Assembly (NCBI RefSeq): GCF_000321225.1
Contig: NW_004450661.1
Location: 1,595,106 to 1,659,105 of the forward strand
From: Odobenus rosmarus divergens
Lineage: Eukaryota; Chordata; Mammalia; Carnivora; Odobenidae
Length of the DNA: 64,000 nucleotides
Direction of reading: 5' to 3'
A model generated the notes under the pieces. The model was not told the origin of the DNA. It searched no databases and saw only the letters and a program-made list of their open reading frames with translations. Shown here piece by piece: positions 22,801 through 35,039 of this stretch (the first letter of the stretch is position 1; the number at the start of each line of letters is the position of its first letter). Position numbers and translations under genes: made by a program.

Positions 22801-23399
22801 TTGCTGTGAACACTGAATTAGAAAATAATTAAACCATTGCTCCTAAGGGAGATATAGGGTTAGGTTCCTGTGAGCCTTTAATCACAACGTTTGACAACCA
22901 GTCAATACATAACCTTGTTTTAATGTGTGTTTCTGTATAAAGACACTTGATATATATTGTTGATTCATTAACATTGAACTCTTGGCCAACAGCACTATAA
23001 CTTATGCCTGAGTGAATCTTCTGTGACATACATCTTTTCTCAGTAAGGCACATCACAGCCTTCATGTGCTTAGGAGCACTAGACAGCACTTTAGCACTGC
23101 ACTTGGGGGCCTTTCCCAACAGTGAAATCACCAATATGAAGCATGAAAGTGTAAAAACCATGGCACTATACAGACTGCAAAAAGGACCCTCATTTACGAT
23201 GTGGGCTGAAATAAGATGTCAGAGTGTTACGTTGTCATACCACAGCTGGGCATGTGGCATTGGGTGGCTCACTTACTTGCCACCCTGAGCTTGGCTGTGG
23301 ATGACTGCAGAAGTGCCTCCAGTATTTATTTTGGGGTTACAAATTTTAGTGAGTAGGCAAATTTACAACTATGTAATCAGCAAGTTAGGGGATCAACTG
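22801..23399. mobile_element. Insertion inside an L2, possible old DNA transposon
   Basis: This 600-bp block splits two collinear reverse L2 halves. It has 'AACCTTGTTTTAATGTGTGTTTCTGTATAAAG' and ends 'GGGGATCAACTGTAAA', word patterns I associate with old mammalian DNA elements, but I could not name the family or see clean terminal inverted repeats. Confidence 0.45.
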
Positions 23400-23665
23400 T
23401 AAATGGAATGATGAGGGTAGGCCTCAGTGAGAAGGTGACATTTGATCCAAGACTTGGAGGAGAGGATGTGAGTCACGTGGGTGCCTGGGGACATGTTCCA
23501 GGAAGAGGGTACAGCCAGTGCAAAGGCCCTGGGCTGGAAGTGTGCCTAAAGTGTGCAAGGATTGGCAAGGAGGCCAGTGTGACTGCAGTAGAGTGTGGAG
23601 TGACGAGAGGAGAGTGGTGGGAGATGGGAGTGGGAGGGATGGCAGGTTAGGTAAGAGCTTTGTAA
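23400..23665 (-). repeat. L2 fragment, right half of an interrupted copy
   Basis: 'GTGAGAAGGTGACATTTGATCCAAG', 'CAGTGCAAAGGCCCTGGGC' and 'GGAGGCCAGTGTGACTG' are L2 body in reverse, collinear with 22545-22800. Confidence 0.75.
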
Positions 23666-23694
23666 GCCATTGGCATTCTTCTTTTTTTTTAATC

Positions 23695-24287
23695 GGAGAT
23701 GATTTATTAGGATTCTTCAGAGAAATGGAACCAGCAGGAGATACATACACAGGTACATGTGTATGTATGTGTATATATGTGGTAGGGGGAGAGAGATTGA
23801 CCGAGAGAGATTTTATACAGAAATTGGCTTACGCAGTCATGAAGAAATCCTACAGTTTGCCATCTGCAAGACCAGAAAAGCCAGTGGTATAATTCAGTCT
23901 GAGTCAGAAGGCCTGAGAACCAGGAAGCTGATGGTGTAAGCCCCAGTCCAAAGGCCCAAGGATCGAGAGGCCAATGTTATAAGTCCTAATCTAAGCCTGA
24001 AGGCCTGAGAATCAGGAGCACTGATGTCTGAGGACAAGAGAAGATGAATGTACCAGCTTAAGCAGAGAGCAAATGTGCCCTTTCTCTGCCTTTTTGTTCT
24101 AATCAGGCCCTGGGTGGATTGTATGATGCCCACCCACATTGGTGAGGGCGATCTTCTTTATTCACTTTAGCAATTCAAATGCTAATCTCTTCTGGAAACA
24201 CCTTTACAGACACACCCAGAAATAATGTTTTACCAGCTATCTGGGCATCTCTTAGCCAGTCAAATTAACACAAAATTAACCACCATA
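23695..24287. repeat. Old interspersed repeat, family not assigned
   Basis: Starts near 'GATTCTTCAGAGAAATGGAACC', includes degenerate internal ~50-bp repeats (GGCCTGAGAA/GGCCCAAGGATC) and ends '..CCAATTAACACAAAATTAACCACCATA'-like sequence. I recognise it as a common old mammalian repeat, perhaps an L1 3' region or LTR. It is interrupted at its end by the L1 that follows. Confidence 0.5.
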
Positions 24288-26157
24288 TTCAATAATCGCA
24301 AATCAGTCAACATGATACAGTAGTAAAAGAAAGGATAAGAACCGTATGACGATTTCAGTACACAAAGTACAACATCCATTCATGGTAAAAACCCTCAGTG
24401 AAGTAGGTTGAGAGGGAACAGACTTCAACATAATAAAGACCATACATGAAAAACCCACAGCTAATACCATCCTAAATGGGGAAAAACTGAGAGCTTTTCT
24501 TCTCTGGTCATGAACAAGATGAGGATGTCCACTCTCACCACTTTTACTCAACATAGTACTGGAAGTCCCAGCCACAGCAGTCAGACAACAAAAAGAAAGA
24601 AAAGGCATCCAAATTGGCAAGGAAGTCAAACTTTCACTATCTGCAGATGACATGATACTCTGTACAGAATCCCTGAAAGACTTCACCAAAAAACTGCTAG
24701 AACTGATACACGAATTCAGTAAAGTCCCAGGATACAAAATCAGTGTACAGAAATCTGTTGCATTTCTATACACCAATAATGAAGCAGCAGAAAGAGAAAT
24801 TAAGAAAATAATCCCATTTACAATTTCACTAAGAATAGTAAGATAACTAGGAGTAAACCTAACCAAAGAGATGAAAGACCTGTACTTTGAAAACTATAAA
24901 AACACTGATGAAAGAAATTGGAGACAACACAAAGAAATGGAAAGACATTCCATGCTCATGGATTAAAAGAACAAATACTGTTAAAATATCCATACTCTTC
25001 AAAGCAATATACACACTTAATGCAACCCCTATCTGCCACCAGCATTTTCACAGAGCTAGAACCCAACAATCCTAAAATTTGTATGGAACCACAAAAGACC
25101 CCAAATAGCCAAAGCGATCTTGAAAAAGAAAAGCAAAGCTGGAGGCATCACAATTCCAGACTTCAATTTATAAAATTGTAGTAATCAAAACAGTATGGTA
25201 CTGGCACAAAAATAGACACATAGATTAGTGGAATAGAATAGAAAACCCAGAAATAAACCCACAATTATATGGTCAATTAATCTTTGAAAAAGGAGGCAAG
25301 AATATGCAATAGAAAAAAAAAATGTCTCTTAAATGGCCTTGGGGAAACTGGATCACTTTCTTATACCATATACAGAAATAGAATCAGAATGGATTAAACG
25401 CTTAAATGTGAGACAGGAAAGCATAAAAAGAGAACACAGCAGTAACTTCTTTGACATCAGCTGTAGCAACTTTTTTCTAGATATGTCTCCTGAGGCAAGG
25501 GAAACAAGCAAAAACGAACAATTGGGACTACATCAAAATAAAAAGCTTCTACACAGCAAAGGAAACAGTCAATAAAACTAAAAGAAGGCAACCTACAGAA
25601 TGGGAGAAGATACTTGCTAATGACATATCCAATAAAGGGTGAGTATCCAAAATACATAAAGAACTTATAAAACTCAACACCCAGAAAACAATTCAATTTA
25701 AAAATAGGCAGAAGACATGAACAGACATGTCTCCAAAGAAGACATCCACATGGCCAACAGACACATGAAAAGATGCTCTTCATGACTCACCATCAGAGAA
25801 ATGTAAATCAAAACTACAATGAGATATCGCCTCACACCAGTTAGAATGGCTAAAATTAATAACATAGGAAACAACAAGTGTTGGTGAAGATGTGGAGAAA
25901 GGGGAACCCTCTTTCACTGTTGGTAGGAATGCAAACTGGTACAGTCAAATCACTTTGGAAAACAGTATGGCAGTTACTCAAAAAGTTAAAAATAGAACTA
26001 CACTATGATCTAGCAATTGCACTACTGGGTATTTACCCAAAGAATATGAAAATACCAATTCAAAAGGATACATGCACCCTGATGTTTATGGCAGCATTAT
26101 CTACAATAGCCAAATTATGGAAACAGCCCAAGTGTCCATCGATTGATGAATAGATAA

Positions 26158-26159
<2 letters not shown>

Positions 26160-26199
<40 letters not shown>
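26160..26199 (+). repeat. (GT)20 microsatellite in L1
   Basis: Twenty uninterrupted GT units followed by ACATACATACACA, at the L1 site just before AATGGAATATTA. Confidence 0.97.
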
Positions 26200-26201
<2 letters not shown>

Positions 26202-26621
26202 ATACATACACAATGGAATATTACTCAGCCATAAAAAAGAATGAAATTTTGCCATTCGTGATGACACGGATGGAGCTAGAGTATTATGCTAAGTGAAATA
26301 AGTCAAAGAAAGACAAATATCATATGATTTTACTCATCTGGAATTTAAGGAACGAAACGAAGGAGCAAAGGGCGGGGGGGAAGAGAGTGAGAGAGGGAAA
26401 CCAAGAAACAGACTCTTAACTATAGAGAACCAATTGATGGTTACCAGAAGGGAGGTGGGTGGGGGGGGGATGGGTGAAATAGGTGATGGGGATTAAGGAG
26501 GGCACTTGCTGTGATGAGCACTGGGTATTGTATGGAAATGTTGAATCACTATATTGTGCATCTGAAACTAATGTAACACGGCATGTTAACTAACTGGAAT
26601 TTAAATAAAAACTTAAAAATT

Positions 26622-26845
26622 GGGCCGCCTGGGTGGCTCAGTCCGTTATAAGTGGCTGCCTTCAGCCCAGGTCATGATCCCAGGGTCCTGGGATCGAGTC
26701 CCACATCGGGCTCCTTGCTCAGCAGGGAGCCGCTTCTCCCTCTCTCTCCCTCTGCTTGTGCTCTGTCAAATAAATAAATAAATAAAATCTTAAAAAAAAA
26801 AAAAAAGAAGTAGCAACATTTGCATGCTATTTAAAAAAAAAAACA
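26622..26845 (+). mobile_element. SINEC nested in L1, with extra 3' sequence and second A-tail
   Basis: Forward SINE (GGGCCGCCTGGGTGGCTCAG head, CAAATAAATAAATAAATAAAATCT tail, A-run to about 26806), followed by 26 nt of non-SINE sequence (26807-26832) and a second A-run. ACTTAAAAATT lies on both sides (26611-26621 and 26846-26856), so the extra 26 nt seems to belong to the insertion. Confidence 0.85.
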
Positions 26846-26866
26846 ACTTAAAAATTAACCACCATA

Positions 26867-28300
26867 GATGGGGAGACATGAAAGGGATTTGACTAGACAT
26901 AACACTGTGTTATGAGACTAGTCTTTAGGGTCAAGGGCAGAAGCAATAAGCCAGTGAAGGGGGTGTTGCGGTAACCCAGAGCTAAGTCTTGATGCAGTCA
27001 TTTGCTGACAACTTCAAAGAACTTTCTGGCACTTCCCTTGCCCCTGCAACACTCCCACTTCACAAATGGAGCCCAGCTCCTGGGATTTGGTTGCTTTGTT
27101 TGCTGCTTCTGAGAGTCAGCTGAACCTCGAGATGGCAGGACCTAGTGCTGCTGGTGCATATCTGAAGATGTGCTCTAGCCTGAAATCAAACTGATTGGGG
27201 CGCTGGTTTCTCTAAAGCAGTTTGTCATTCTGCATTATTAGCCTTGCACATTCAAATTATTTTAAATATAAGGTGCCAGTAATTAGAAAAATACTTCATT
27301 GTTTTTCTGAATAAAAGGTACACATGTTGCCTTCCTAAGTTTTAGCTTTGCTTTGTGCAACCACGATCACAGCCCTTGAGAACCACACATCTCATTCACC
27401 TTGACTGGGAAGGGGAAAGTGGCCAGATTGCCTGCATGAAGATATTTGTGTCTGTGGTAGAGCGTAGAAATAATTCATGGCACATTGCCGCACTGCTTTA
27501 ATGAATACAGAAAGCACTTTAGGTAATGCATTATTAAGGGCACACACGGCAGAGCTTCCTTGTACACAATTGAAGCGTGAACTTATTTGCATTTCAGGTT
27601 GCTACCTCTTTTAATTAGATTTCAGACTTCAATCGATTTATTAAATGTATTTCTCACTGCTTAAGTGGTGTAATATGTTCATGACAGTGGCTTTTCCCCA
27701 ACACTCTCTTCTCATTTCCTCATACACCCAAGATCTCAGCTTCTGTCATGGATTCCAAGCCAGAGGTTATTTTCCAGAGCTACTGTCCTGTATCAGCTGC
27801 TTTTGTGCTTGGAGACTCTGGGGCTGGAGGAGGCTTGTGTTTGTTATCCATATTGTCTGACATGAATGTACCTCTTGTAGATTTGCCACCAGCAAATTTA
27901 ACTAATGCACAATAAAGCACTATTTTCTGTTTGGGTGGCCCTTTACCAGTGTGGATCTACCATTGTTTTGGCACAACATCCACAAACCTTTATTTTTACT
28001 GCAATGAGGAGAGCGTTGGGACTCTTCAAATGGTGGGAAATTAAATGTAATGAATCAAACCATATTAGTGATTCTCAAGATGAGCTGGAGTGCTAGACCA
28101 TAAAATGCAGTAATTTAGTGATGTTCCACATTTGTTTAGAAGAATAGAGGGAATGTTGCTCTGAGCCACTGGAGGATCTTAATCCCATATTATTGTCACC
28201 TACCTGCGTGAATTTAAGTCACTTGGACCACTGGGCTGTGATGGCCTCATCTGGGCTCCTGATACCTTGTTATCTTAAGGCAGGGAAGAAGTCTGCTTGA
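26867..28300. other. Repeat-free intron block
   Basis: About 1.4 kb with no recognisable transposon, AT-rich near 27230-27330. No splice-flanked coding exon was recognised. It is a candidate place to look for conserved noncoding sequence. Confidence 0.45.
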
Positions 28301-28301
28301 T

Positions 28302-28505
28302 TTCTTTCTTTCTTTCTTTCTTTTTTTTTTTTGTATTTTTTTTATTTTATTGTATTATGTTATGTTAATCACCACACAATACATCATTAGTTTTTGATGT
28401 CGTGTCCATGATTATTGTTTGTGTATAACACCCAGTGCTCCATGCAGTATGTGCCCTCTTTAATACCCATCACCGGACTAACCCATCCCCCTACCCTCCT
28501 CTCCT
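28302..28505 (-). mobile_element. L1 3' UTR fragment
   Basis: A (TTTC)n/poly-T tail, then 'GTTAATCACCACACAATACATC' and 'AACACCCAGTGCTCCATGCAG', the reverse L1 3' UTR; only about 180 bp were inserted. Confidence 0.9.
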
Positions 28506-28816
28506 TCCAGCTTTAGGCTGTGTGTGTGTCTGTGTATTTGTGGGGCAAAGGGAAGTGGTGTGAACAATAGATCCATTGCTGATTATGTTTAGCAGCATGA
28601 TTCAGATAAATAATGTCCATAACACAAAGTGGGAGAAGTGATATTATTGGATGTATTTTTACTTTCTAAACTAACTAGGACCTCAGGTTAAAGTCAGCTA
28701 TGGCCAGCTCCATGAAGGAAGTTATTTTTTTGTGTATCTCCAAATTTACTGTATTTTAGCAACCAAAGTAGGACAATATAAGTACAAATCCGTTTCTATA
28801 ATGTAAATCAATTTCT

Positions 28817-29004
28817 TTTTTCTTAAGATTTTATTTATTTATTAGAGAGAGTGGAAGGAGTGGCAGAGGGGGAGGGAGAGGGACAAGCAGACTCCTCACT
28901 GAGCGTGGAGTCCCACGTGGGGCTCTGTCCCAGGACCCTGAGATCACAACCTGAGCCCAAATCGAGAGTCGGATGCCCAACGGACTGCACTACCCAGGTG
29001 CTCC
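28817..29004 (-). mobile_element. Older SINEC
   Basis: Reverse SINE with a diverged head (CTACCCAGGTGCTCC). Flanks AAT(G/A)TAAATC(A/T)ATTTCT at 28800-28816 and 29005-29021 form a 17-bp TSD with two mismatches, consistent with older age. Confidence 0.92.
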
Positions 29005-29021
29005 AATATAAATCTATTTCT

Positions 29022-31120
29022 ATGGTAAAAGCACAAATCCATTTTTTTCCCACAGAGCAAAAGCTGTGTTCAGAATGCTGTGAATTCACAATTTAGAAAA
29101 AAAAATTAATTAAGCAAAGCCCAGTGGCAAAATGGGATTGTGGCTGAATGGCAGGTTCATCTTCGAGGACAGGGCTAATTGTTCTTTATTTTTGCAAGAC
29201 TCAGCATGAACTAGGTTGTGTAAGATGTCTGTGAATTAAAAACAAAACAAAGCAACTTCTGATTTTCTACCGGTACATTATTCATTTAAGGAATGATAAA
29301 CCCTATTATTAACCCCAGGCCTGATTTCTTTCAAAGGGGAGAATGGAAAAGTGCTGGACTGCTCTGGAGTCTTTTTAAGCTGGAGTATTCCTACAGTCTT
29401 TCTGTGTCTTCTGTGACACTGAAGAGTACGGTTCTTCCTTAGTTAATAGGACATTCTGCATTTTTACTTTGATGTTTCCTTGTGATTAGATTTAGACTAT
29501 GTATTTCAAGTAGGAATACTGCAGAAGAAACATTATGGTATTACCTCTGGAAGCACACCATGTCCAACAATTCTCATTAGTGATGCTAATTTCATCATCC
29601 TGAAAGGGTGTTTTCTGATTCATTTACTGTACTGTTACCTTTTTTCCCCCTTTGCAACTAATAAATGTTCTGTGGGAGGCACTTTAAGACCATGCAAATA
29701 TCCTGCTCATTGTCAATGTTTCTCCCTCGATTTAGCATTATGGATGATCCTTGTCTGATCCAATCTTTACTGTGGTGGTTGCAAATGATTTTCCAACTTC
29801 GGCACTTACCAGTTGGCATTCTATTATAAATAAGAGCCTTTCCCCTATTTAAAAAATCTGTTTATTATCTATATGGTTATACCAGTTCCTGTTTTTCAGA
29901 CGTTCATGATTCATAACTGTACTTAAATTTATAGTGCTCAAATTGTGCTCCATTGTTAGCCAGGGGAATCCCCGTCCACTTGACTTGGACATCCTCAAAT
30001 GGTATTTGGGAAGGATACCCCATATGTGCAGACCCTGCCCTGCAATGACCCTTCTCTCCTTTGTGGCCCCTGGAGTGTCTATAAATAAGTCCAGGGTCAC
30101 GGCTGTCTATGTGAAAAGTACCAGTAAGCTGAGGTTTTTGGAGTCTCTTTGCTCCTCAGTGAACCCAAACTTGAACCTCAATATCTTGCCTCATAGCAAG
30201 TGGCTACCAGAGGAACAGCAGAAGAGAGTACATGAGGATGTGAATGAGGAAGGAGAAAGAACAAAGAGGCCAGACCTCCTTCCATGCAAGAGTGGGCCCA
30301 GGACCTAATGGGACTAAAAATGGAGAATGCACCTGTGCTAGGACATGGGACACAGTGTCTCAGAATCTGACCACTCCAAGGCAGTCCTTTTCTCTGTGGG
30401 CTCAGGATCAGGCTCACCAGTTTGCCTTTGGTCAGAGCTATGGCCTCATCCTTGTCTTTACGGGTGTTTAAGAACAAGACCCATCTCATCTCCCCCTTGG
30501 ACTCCCAGCAGACCTGACGTGTGGCCCTCCTCCACCAGCAGTGCTTTGGGTTCCAGGGCCACTCGGGCTGTGGGTTCTTAGACTGCATGCTCTGTGTCAT
30601 CTTGTGTCTCTAGAGGGCATCTGATGAGCTGTACCATTGTGCTTCAGTTTCCTTTAATGCTAAATGAGGGAATAGAATTGGGATCTTTTAAGATCCTCTT
30701 CAGCTTCAAAATTCTCTAGTTCTGAAAATTGATGTAGGAATTTTACGTGCTTGAATTAATATTCTCACATATTTGTCCTTACCCATCAACCCTACATATC
30801 CTGCTCTGTGTCAACGAAAATAGGCACTTGGCATGGGTTATTTTCCTTCATAATTTCTTACCCCCCCAGATTATCCCTAATGATAGAAGTATAATCAGGA
30901 TGTTAATTAATACATTCGCTAGCTATAATGTAGAGATGTGTAGACACAAAGTATTCTCACAATTAAGGGAAATGAATTTCTGTAATAGCCTGATAAAGGC
31001 CAAATTTCTGAGTTCTTCCTAGGACTGTATGAAGTTAATGCTTACCCATAATGAAGCCACTCCAATCAGTTTCTCATTTCTTCTTCACTCATTTTGAAGG
31101 ATTATTCTGGCGATGTTGAA
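29022..31120. other. Intron, mostly repeat-free
   Basis: No gene was recognised. Open frames near 30178-30600 lack codon-level similarity to any family I know. A weak MIR-like stretch lies near 30640-30730. Confidence 0.45.
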
Positions 31121-31138
31121 AGTGCTATTCACATTATT

Positions 31139-31427
31139 TCCTTTAAATTTTTTATTGTTATGTTAATCACCATACATTACATCATAGTTTTTGATGTAGT
31201 GTTCCATGATTCATTGTTTGTGCATAACACCCAGTGCTCCACGCAGAACGTGCCCTCTTTAATACCCATCACCAGGCTAACCATTCCCCCACCCCCCTCC
31301 CCTCTAGAACCCTCAGTTTGTTTTTCAGAGTCCATCGTCTCTCATGGTTCGTCTCCCCCTCCGACTTACTCCCCTTCATTCTTCCCCTCCTGCTATCTTC
31401 TTTTTTTTTTTCTCTTAACATATATTG
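31139..31427 (-). mobile_element. L1 3' UTR with 15-bp perfect TSD
   Basis: Reverse L1 3' UTR ('GTTAATCACCATACATTACATC', 'AACACCCAGTGCTCCACGCAG'), 5'-truncated. GCTATTCACATTATT flanks it at 31124-31138 and 31428-31442 without mismatch. Confidence 0.95.
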
Positions 31428-31442
31428 GCTATTCACATTATT

Positions 31443-32430
31443 AATAATTAGAGCTTTTATCAAGAGACTGGGTGCTTTCGTAAGTCATCTAACCATCTGC
31501 AGCCTCGGGTGTGTGTCTGTTTGAGTGGCCAGTCAGGGTCCACACCCAGACCTTCATTATGGGGCAGGAACAGTGTTTCCTATACAATCACACCAACTAC
31601 TGGGATTATTAATTATAGGGGATTTGTCCCCAGTATTTATAATTCATTTATAACAGTACCTTTTCTATAGTTTGTGTGCTTAGAAAGTTAGGAGCTTCTG
31701 CAAACTCAAGAGTCAGGAGCATTCAGCTTAGGAATCACTGTCTCAGGTCAAGGCTCTTGGTTGTCTTCCTGCTGACTTTGGCCACAGGCAGTCAGTGTTC
31801 CCTCCCCCATGTCATTAAATCCTGCACAGGCTGCTGGCCCAAAGGAGAGCTTGATTTGCTGATTATACTGTAGTTTGAGAAAGCCTCTTCATCTTTCTCC
31901 AACAAGGTAGGAGAAGTCTGCCTCTGGAGAATGTGAAAAAGAGGAATAATGAAGTCCCCAGTCTCTCTTAACCTAAAGCCATATCGTTATTTTGAGTTGT
32001 TTTCACGGGCTGTTCTTCATACCTGTGATGTAATTTTTCAGGACAAACATGGTTTCCTGCAGAACCACGTGATATCTATTTGAGTTTCTTTCTGGACTTC
32101 AAAGGGAATGGTCATCAGGGGTATTCATTTGAAGGACAAGGATCAGGAGTGTGTGAAGGGAGGTTCCTGGTGGTTGCCGCAGAGCCCTGTCCTCTTGCAC
32201 ATTCATTTTGACAGTTAGGAAGAACGTGTGTTTCATTGTGCCGAGATGTGAGCAATAGATAGTGAATGGATAGTGAATGGCCCGGGAGAGAGAGGGCCAG
32301 GGTTGCTGGAGAACCTGACAGATCTACACTGTCATTCATAATACAGAAGGGACACCTGCATGAAGATCATCTGCCTCTTCCTTCCTCTCTTTTGGGTGAA
32401 TGCCCTCGTGTCACATGTCTGCATCCCAGA
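31443..32430. other. Intron without recognised gene
   Basis: Single-copy looking. It contains a 12-bp tandem duplication GATAGTGAATGG near 32256-32280. Confidence 0.45.
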
Positions 32431-32434
32431 TTCC

Positions 32435-32760
32435 TCTTCTCTTTCAAGTCTTGACTCAGTTGTCACCTTCAAAATGAGGCTTACCCTGACTGTTCTGTTT
32501 AAAATTGTAGCCCACATCACACGCGTCCCTTTTACCCTGCTCTACTTTTTCGTTTTCCTCTATTACTTCCCCTCCCCTAACACACTGTATGGTCCTACTT
32601 CCCGATAATGTATATTTTTAGTTACTTCTTTCTCTCCCTGTTGGAATGGAAGCTCCATGTTTGTCTGTTTTATTCACTGGTGTATTCTGAGAGCCAAAAT
32701 AATGCCTCGCACGTGGTAGGTGTTCAATTATTATTTGCTCAATGAATGAATGAAATGAAT
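32435..32760 (+). repeat. L2 3' end
   Basis: 'GGAATGGAAGCTCCATG', 'ATGCCTCGCACGTGGTAGGTGTTCAAT' and the AATGAATGAATGAA end mark an L2 3' terminus, with CT-rich L2 body upstream. Confidence 0.75.
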
Positions 32761-35035
32761 AAAGTAAAAAAAACATTCACAGATAGCAAATAAACTAAAA
32801 TAGGGTCTTAGAGGAATGCCGTTATCAAGTTTGGTATAAGAGAAAAAAATTTCCATACTAAAATTGGACAACAGAAGCAATGCTTTCCTGAATGGTTTAT
32901 GATAAATTTTGTCAGCTGGAAAATCCTAAGGAATGGGTTTTCCTCCAGTGCTTATTCTTTGAAGATTCTGTCTTTTGATTAAAAAAAAGTCATTTGTTTG
33001 ATATTATTCACTTTTGGTACCACTGTATTTAAGTGCTGTGTAGGTTATTTAAAATGTGATGGTTTGCAAAAGGTTGTGTTACTGTTGGTGAATGGTGTTC
33101 TGCTGGCTTCTGGATAGTAGGGCGATTAGCCAAGCAGAGCCAGGGAGTGGAAGGGGAGAGGAAAGTAAACCAGGGGCCAGGGCTAACTAAACTGGGTTTC
33201 TTTAGGAGGAATGACTGAAGAGTCATTCTGAGGGCCTGTCAGTTTAACTTCATAATTGCTCTACATAATTAAATACATAAATGTTAAGGAAACACCGATT
33301 AAAGGCTTCCTGAGAGAGAAGCAAGCCTAATTGGAGGATCTTATTTTGTGCTCCATGACTCACAGTGTTTCCAGCTGTCCCCACATCATTATTTTGTCTT
33401 TTGGCCTCCCCCAAGTGTTTCCTCAGTTTCTCTTGACCAGGGCCTCTTTCTGTAATGTTCTTTCTCTACTCCATAGCAACTGACTTTCAGTGTAGTTTAG
33501 TCTTGGTAACTTATCAACTCCTGTGTTTCCATTTCATATGCGGAGCTTATAAAGCTGAAATTGTAGGTCAGACTGTGTACACGCTAATTATCTGTAAATC
33601 CAGGAAAACTTCCCATGGACCGTATGAACCATAGCACACACCTCTTGAATGCCTGTCCTTAGTTAAAGAGAAAGTTATGGATGCTCCTCCCATGTCACTT
33701 CTAAGTCTCTGTCCTCAGGGGTCTGTAGTGCCACTCTTTGAAGAAGACCATTAACATTACTCACTGTTACTTCAAATTGGCTAAGTGGTCTTATCTGTAG
33801 GGGACATAGTCCTTAAAGATTTTTCCATGTCCTAACAAAGAGCCTCTACAAACCACTGAGAGATGGAAGGAAGCGAAGAACATTATGAGTCATTTTAGTA
33901 AGAATAGTAACCTACAAAAGTCTGTTATGTATCTGAAACACACCGTTTTGAGATCTGGTAACTAGTACTGTGGCCCCTGATTCAGGTTTGGTATTTGAAT
34001 TTTGCTCCCTGATGTCTGGTGAAGGGTCTGGACTCCAGGCACATAGGCTACAATAGGCCTTCAAGTTATATTGGGCCTGAATGGAGTGGTGGACCAAGTA
34101 ATGGTTTAGGAGAGAAGAGAAAGAAAAACATGTTAAACCAGGGCAAAACTCTGGCCTTTAACACATTTGAAAGAAAGAAAAGGCATCTCTGAGCATCTCT
34201 GAGAAATTACAGTCACCATCAGGCACTCTGCCAGATGTAATGACCCCAAGTTGACATGAGTAGAAACATGTCTCTACCGATGTCCGTGGACATCTCCAGT
34301 TGGAGTTGAAACACTCTTTCATAGACTTGGTTCTCAGGAGAATTCTCTAGGGGAGGGCCCCTTGGATGTGAATATGGAGACTCAAATACCAAACCTAAGA
34401 ATTTTCATATTCACCCAAGAGGTGGTATTCTAGCCGAATCAAACACCTCAGAAAATTTCCCAGGTTTGACATCCCTGCATGACCTCAGGCAAAAATCCTT
34501 AATGAGACTCTTACCCAAAACTAATGTTCTTACAAGGGAACACAAAATGGGAAACAAGGACCCACTGACCTGATGGTGGCTTTACACCAGAAATTTAAAG
34601 GAGGTCTATAGCATTTAACCTGAGTGTCATGTCTTAATTGTTGTCAAGGGTAAACTCAGTAATAGAGAAAGATTATGGAGAACTTGTCTAAGAAAAACAT
34701 TCCATCATAGAGAATTTTACTTTCAACCTAGAAAAATACTTAAAATATGAAATTACAAAATTATTTTTTTCACACCAGAAGACAGAAATAGCACATTGTA
34801 AAGAGCACCGGGGTGGGGGGGGGGGAAGCTTCATATAGAAAACATTGAAAGCAGACATTATGTGTTTAAGCTTATTCATTATGCAGCCATCTCACAAAAC
34901 CTGCCCAAAGACACCATTTTTTTATGAGGTTAAATATAGTCCTTGATTGAAAGTGGGAAGAAATGGGAAGGAGCTGCAATTTCTTTATTGTGCTAAGTCC
35001 TCTGTGAGCTTAGTCCGTGCTGGCTCAAGCCTGGT
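32761..35035. other. Repeat-free intron block, 2.3 kb
   Basis: This is the longest stretch in the intron where I see no transposon. It includes AT-rich, homeodomain-type TAATTA/ATAATT motifs near 33250-33275 and a poly-G run at about 34811-34825. No gene was recognised. Confidence 0.5.
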
Positions 35036-35039
35036 TCAG

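Larger units (their letters stand above)
24288..26851 (+). mobile_element. 5'-truncated L1 with ORF2 RT part and 3' UTR
   Basis: The + strand reads as an L1 ORF2 3' half: reverse transcriptase with the catalytic ADD motif (LSADDMIL, about 24630-24655), downstream regions and C-terminus, then an L1 3' UTR to about 26615. Frames are broken by stops and frameshifts; the longest sense pieces are about 60-90 aa. AAATTAACCACCATA flanks it at 24273-24287 and 26852-26866, an exact 15-bp TSD. It carries a GT microsatellite and a nested SINE. It cannot retrotranspose. Confidence 0.93.

Noticed and set aside
23930..24020. Degenerate ~50-bp internal repeats
   Set aside because: They are part of the old interspersed repeat itself and not a separate array.
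24303..24866. 187-codon open frame on the - strand
   Set aside because: It is antisense to the L1 ORF2 reverse transcriptase region; the sense strand carries the ADD motif.
32256..32280. GATAGTGAATGG repeated twice
   Set aside because: A two-copy 12-bp repeat in unique sequence is too slight to support a functional claim.
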